Source: Xanthobacteraceae bacterium
GTDB lineage: Bacteria; Pseudomonadota; Alphaproteobacteria; Rhizobiales; Xanthobacteraceae
DNA: 64,000 nucleotides
Assembly: GCA_029266425.1 (NCBI GenBank)
Contig: JAQSWY010000020.1
Coordinates: forward strand, 19,221-83,220
Direction of reading: 5' to 3'
The position numbers and the translations under genes are program-made. The notes beneath the pieces are model-generated. The model ran no database searches, was not told the origin of the DNA, and saw nothing but the letters and a program-made list of their open reading frames with translations. This document shows positions 61,864 through 64,000 of the stretch, in pieces (positions within the stretch are counted from its first letter, which is position 1; each line of letters opens with the position of its first letter).

Positions 61864-62760
61864 ATGCCCGCCCGCCGATACGCGATCCTCGAAGCGCCTT
61901 CCAGGCTCGGCCTGACGGCCGACGGCGTCGAGGACTTGCCCTCCCGGCTCCTGGAACTCGGCCTCGCGGAGCGCATCCGGGCGCGCCATGCCGGGCGGCT
62001 CACTGTCACGCCGGGCGACGGGATCATCGATCCCGAGACCCTGACGCTGAACGCGCACGCGATCGCAGCGTGGTCACCGAAGCTCGCGGATGCCGTGGGG
62101 GCGGTGCTGGATGCGGGCGAGTTCCCGGTCGTTCTCGGCGGCGATTGCACGATCCTGCTGGGCTCGATGCTGGCACTGCGGCGGCGCGGCCGCTATGGGC
62201 TGTTGTTCATCGACGGCAATGCCGATTTCTTCCAGCCCGAGGCGGAGCCGAACGGGGAGGGCGCGTCCATGGATCTCGCCTTCGTCACCGGCGACGGGCC
62301 GGCGCTCTTGACCGATCTCGAAGGGCGCCGTCCGCTGGTGCGGTCGGAGGATGCCGTCGCGGTCGCCTTCCGCGATCATGAAGACCAGGCCGAATTCGGC
62401 AGCCAGCCTTTGCCGCGGGAGATCCGCGCCTATGATCTCGAAGCCGTGCGCCGCCTCGGCATCGAACGCGCCGTCGGCCTCGGCGTCGATCATCTGTCAC
62501 GGCCGGAACTGGACGGCTTCTTCATTCACCTCGACGCCGACTGTCTCGACGACGCGATCATGCCGGCGGTCGATTTCCGGATTCCGGGCGGATTGTCGTG
62601 GGACGAATTGGCGACGGCGCTCCGCATCGCCCTGGCTAGCGGGAAGGCGGTCGGCCTCGAGGTCACCATCTACAATCCGCGTCTCGATGCGGACGGCAGC
62701 GCCGGCCGCGGCCTCGCCGACGTGCTGGCTGGAGCCCTCGGAGGAAGCGCGCCCGGCTAG
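61864..62760 (+). CDS. Arginase/ureohydrolase-fold protein with altered metal ligands
   Basis: A 298-residue protein of the arginase/agmatinase/deacetylase fold. Motifs occur in order: [12 protein letters not shown] (arginase GGDHS; His is Cys here), [12 protein letters not shown] (arginase DAHxD; His is Asn here), [15 protein letters not shown] (DxDxxD kept) and GLEVTIYNP (Glu kept). The acidic ligands remain but both histidines are replaced, so Mn binding may be weak or different. Some relatives keep DGHxD. The substrate is unknown. It starts 53 bases after the copper oxidase pseudogene. Confidence 0.75.
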   Translation: MPARRYAILEAPSRLGLTADGVEDLPSRLLELGLAERIRARHAGRLTVTPGDGIIDPETLTLNAHAIAAWSPKLADAVGAVLDAGEFPVVLGGDCTILLGSMLALRRRGRYGLLFIDGNADFFQPEAEPNGEGASMDLAFVTGDGPALLTDLEGRRPLVRSEDAVAVAFRDHEDQAEFGSQPLPREIRAYDLEAVRRLGIERAVGLGVDHLSRPELDGFFIHLDADCLDDAIMPAVDFRIPGGLSWDELATALRIALASGKAVGLEVTIYNPRLDADGSAGRGLADVLAGALGGSAPG

Positions 62761-62834
62761 GGCACTCTCCAACTCATGCTTGCACAAAATTCTCCAGCCC
62801 ATTGAATCCGGAGAACTTTCCGTAAAACCGCGCC

Positions 62835-63467
62835 TCAACGCGGCCGCCGCACGGCGCGCACCTTGCCGCTCTTGCCGCCGCCGCAGAAGAACCGGTCGCC
62901 GCCATCGGATTCGAGCCCCGACACGCCCACTCCCGCCGGCATGTCGAGCCGCTCCAGCACCTCGCCGGTCTGCGGATCGATCCGCCGTACATCGCTCTCG
63001 TCGCCTTCCCAAGTGCCGTGCCAGAGCTCGCCGTCGACCCAGGTGACCCCGGTGACGAAGCGCTTGGATTCGATGGTGCGCAGGATCGCCCCGGTCTCGG
63101 GGTCGACCTGATGGATCTTGCGCTCGCGATACTGCCCCACCCAGAGCGTCCCCTCTGCCCAGGCGAGGCCGGAGTCACCGCCGCCGCCGGGTGCCGGTAT
63201 GGTGGCGAGCACCCGGCCGGTGTCGGGATCGATCTTCTGGATGCGATCCTCGGCGATCTGGAACAGATGCCGCCCGTCGAACGCGGTTCCGGCATGCGCG
63301 GCGACATCGATCGAGCGCTGGGTCTTCCCGCTTTCCGGATCGAGTGCCTTCAGCGTGTCGCCCGCAGCGAACCACACCCGCTGGCCGTCATAGGTGACGC
63401 CCGCCACATCGTCGACACCCGGAAAAGGTCCATATTCGCGAAGGATTTCGGCTGCTGAATGTTTCAT
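62835..63467 (-). CDS. Beta-propeller protein (glutamine cyclotransferase/Vgb-like)
   Basis: A 210-residue protein built of about five repeated blades: VWFAAGDTLKALDPESGKTQ, FQIAEDRIQKIDPDTGRVLA, LWVGQYRERKIHQVDPETGA and DVRRIDPQTGEVLERLDMP. Each blade has the DPxTG turn of glutamine-cyclotransferase/Vgb-type propellers. There is no signal peptide, so it is cytoplasmic. The next gene on the strand, 35 bases upstream, encodes a winged-helix protein. No catalytic residues stand out, so binding or lactonase-type functions are both possible. Confidence 0.75.
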   Translation of the reverse strand: MKHSAAEILREYGPFPGVDDVAGVTYDGQRVWFAAGDTLKALDPESGKTQRSIDVAAHAGTAFDGRHLFQIAEDRIQKIDPDTGRVLATIPAPGGGGDSGLAWAEGTLWVGQYRERKIHQVDPETGAILRTIESKRFVTGVTWVDGELWHGTWEGDESDVRRIDPQTGEVLERLDMPAGVGVSGLESDGGDRFFCGGGKSGKVRAVRRPR

Positions 63468-63502
63468 GGCGCTTACCCTGTTCAATCGGTGATGGGGCGA
63501 CC

Positions 63503-64000
63503 CTAACCATCCGGCAGCGGAGCCGGGAGTAACAAGGTTGTCGTGAATCCCGGCACCGGCGGCGTCATCCAGCGACGCGCCGGCCCATGGCCGAACCACT
63601 GCACCTTGCCCGCTTCGGCGAGCGCGCCGAGCGAGCGCTGCACGCTGCGCGCGCTGGCACCGAGCGCCAGCGCCAGTGCCGAGCTCGACCACGCTTCGCC
63701 GTCCGCTAGGAAGGCGAGCACCGCGGCATGCTCCTCCTCCACGGGTCGCGCCAGCACCGCGATCTCGCGGGCGCCGCGCGGCACGAGTGCAAAGCCCCGC
63801 TTCGTCGCGCTTACCTCGGCGAGCGGGCGCAGCTCGGCGCGCAGCCGGCCCATCTCGACCCGTAGCCGGGCGCGATGCGATTCATCGGCCGATTTCGCCC
63901 GGAAGGCCCGCGCAAGCAGCGTGCCGCGCGACACGTCTCCCGGCCAGGCTTCGCCCAGCGCGCGGGCGAGCGCGAACAGCACCGGGCGCCGTGCCAGCGA
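63503..64000 (-). CDS. Winged-helix DNA-binding protein, C-terminal part
   Basis: The frame is open through the window edge. The visible 165 residues include RLRVEMGRLRAELRPLAEVS (an OmpR/ToxR-like wing region), KRGFALVPR and a second helix-turn-helix SSALALALGASARSVQRSLG. The rest lies outside the window. It is followed by the beta-propeller gene on the same strand, and the two may form an operon. Regulatory function is inferred from the HTH segments. Confidence 0.6.
   Translation of the reverse strand, partial: SLARRPVLFALARALGEAWPGDVSRGTLLARAFRAKSADESHRARLRVEMGRLRAELRPLAEVSATKRGFALVPRGAREIAVLARPVEEEHAAVLAFLADGEAWSSSALALALGASARSVQRSLGALAEAGKVQWFGHGPARRWMTPPVPGFTTTLLLPAPLPDG

Overview
The window is GC-rich, densely packed DNA from what looks like an alphaproteobacterium of the order Hyphomicrobiales. 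A member of the Xanthobacteraceae (Ancylobacter/Starkeya/Xanthobacter type) is my best guess. The guess rests on gene content (urt genes with a formamidase, a MoxY/MoxX-like two-component pair beside a MoxR/Bat operon, many ABC solute-uptake operons), on codon usage, and on REP-type palindromes carrying the CATCCTTCGAGG/CCTCAGGATGA words seen in this group. The species cannot be fixed from the sequence alone. I saw no rRNA or tRNA genes, CRISPR array or complete insertion sequence.

Layout. 0-3 kb: end of an NmrA-like gene, a YCII protein, and a LysR regulator divergent from a Tat-exported metallo-beta-lactamase-fold hydrolase. 3-3.8 kb: decayed DNA with a broken pyridoxamine-phosphate-oxidase-like gene and a deleted integrase. 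3.9-11.7 kb (minus): a response regulator/histidine kinase pair followed by moxR-DUF58-small membrane protein-batA-batB-batC-batD, with most genes overlapping. 11.9-15.2 kb: an ArsR repressor, an MFS transporter and a SRPBCC::PPOX fusion protein, under a promoter that looks leaderless. 15.6-20.3 kb: a FUSC membrane protein, two UbiD-family (de)carboxylases and a small SRPBCC protein. 20.5-23.3 kb: a decay zone with an integrase remnant, an intact nitrilase, and remnants of a GST and a sugar isomerase.

23.5-34.8 kb is a nitrogen-scavenging block. The minus strand has urtABCDE-fmdA (urea/amide ABC importer plus formamidase). The plus strand has a second, NMT1/SsuA-type ABC importer plus a second formamidase. 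The two operons diverge around an orphan IS3 OrfA-like HTH gene framed by two REP palindromes. With the nitrilase this suggests use of nitriles, amides and urea as nitrogen sources.

34.9-57.4 kb is carbohydrate catabolism. A GntR regulator sits between an alcohol dehydrogenase/aldehyde dehydrogenase/hydrolase operon and a sugar ABC importer with a DJ-1/PfpI enzyme. A second unit holds uxaA-uxaB and a GntR regulator, divergent from a second sugar ABC importer. That importer runs into a full set of genes for non-phosphorylating L-fucose oxidation (mutarotase, aldose dehydrogenase, lactonase, dehydratase, 2-keto-3-deoxy-fuconate dehydrogenase, diketo-acid hydrolase) plus one extra zinc dehydrogenase. 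In both sugar importer operons the binding-protein gene is bracketed by RNA hairpins.

57.5-64 kb: a LysR regulator divergent from an SDR and an F420-reductase-like gene, a heavily frameshifted multicopper oxidase/FG-GAP pseudogene, an arginase-fold protein with altered metal ligands, a beta-propeller protein, and the C-terminal part of a winged-helix regulator cut by the window end.
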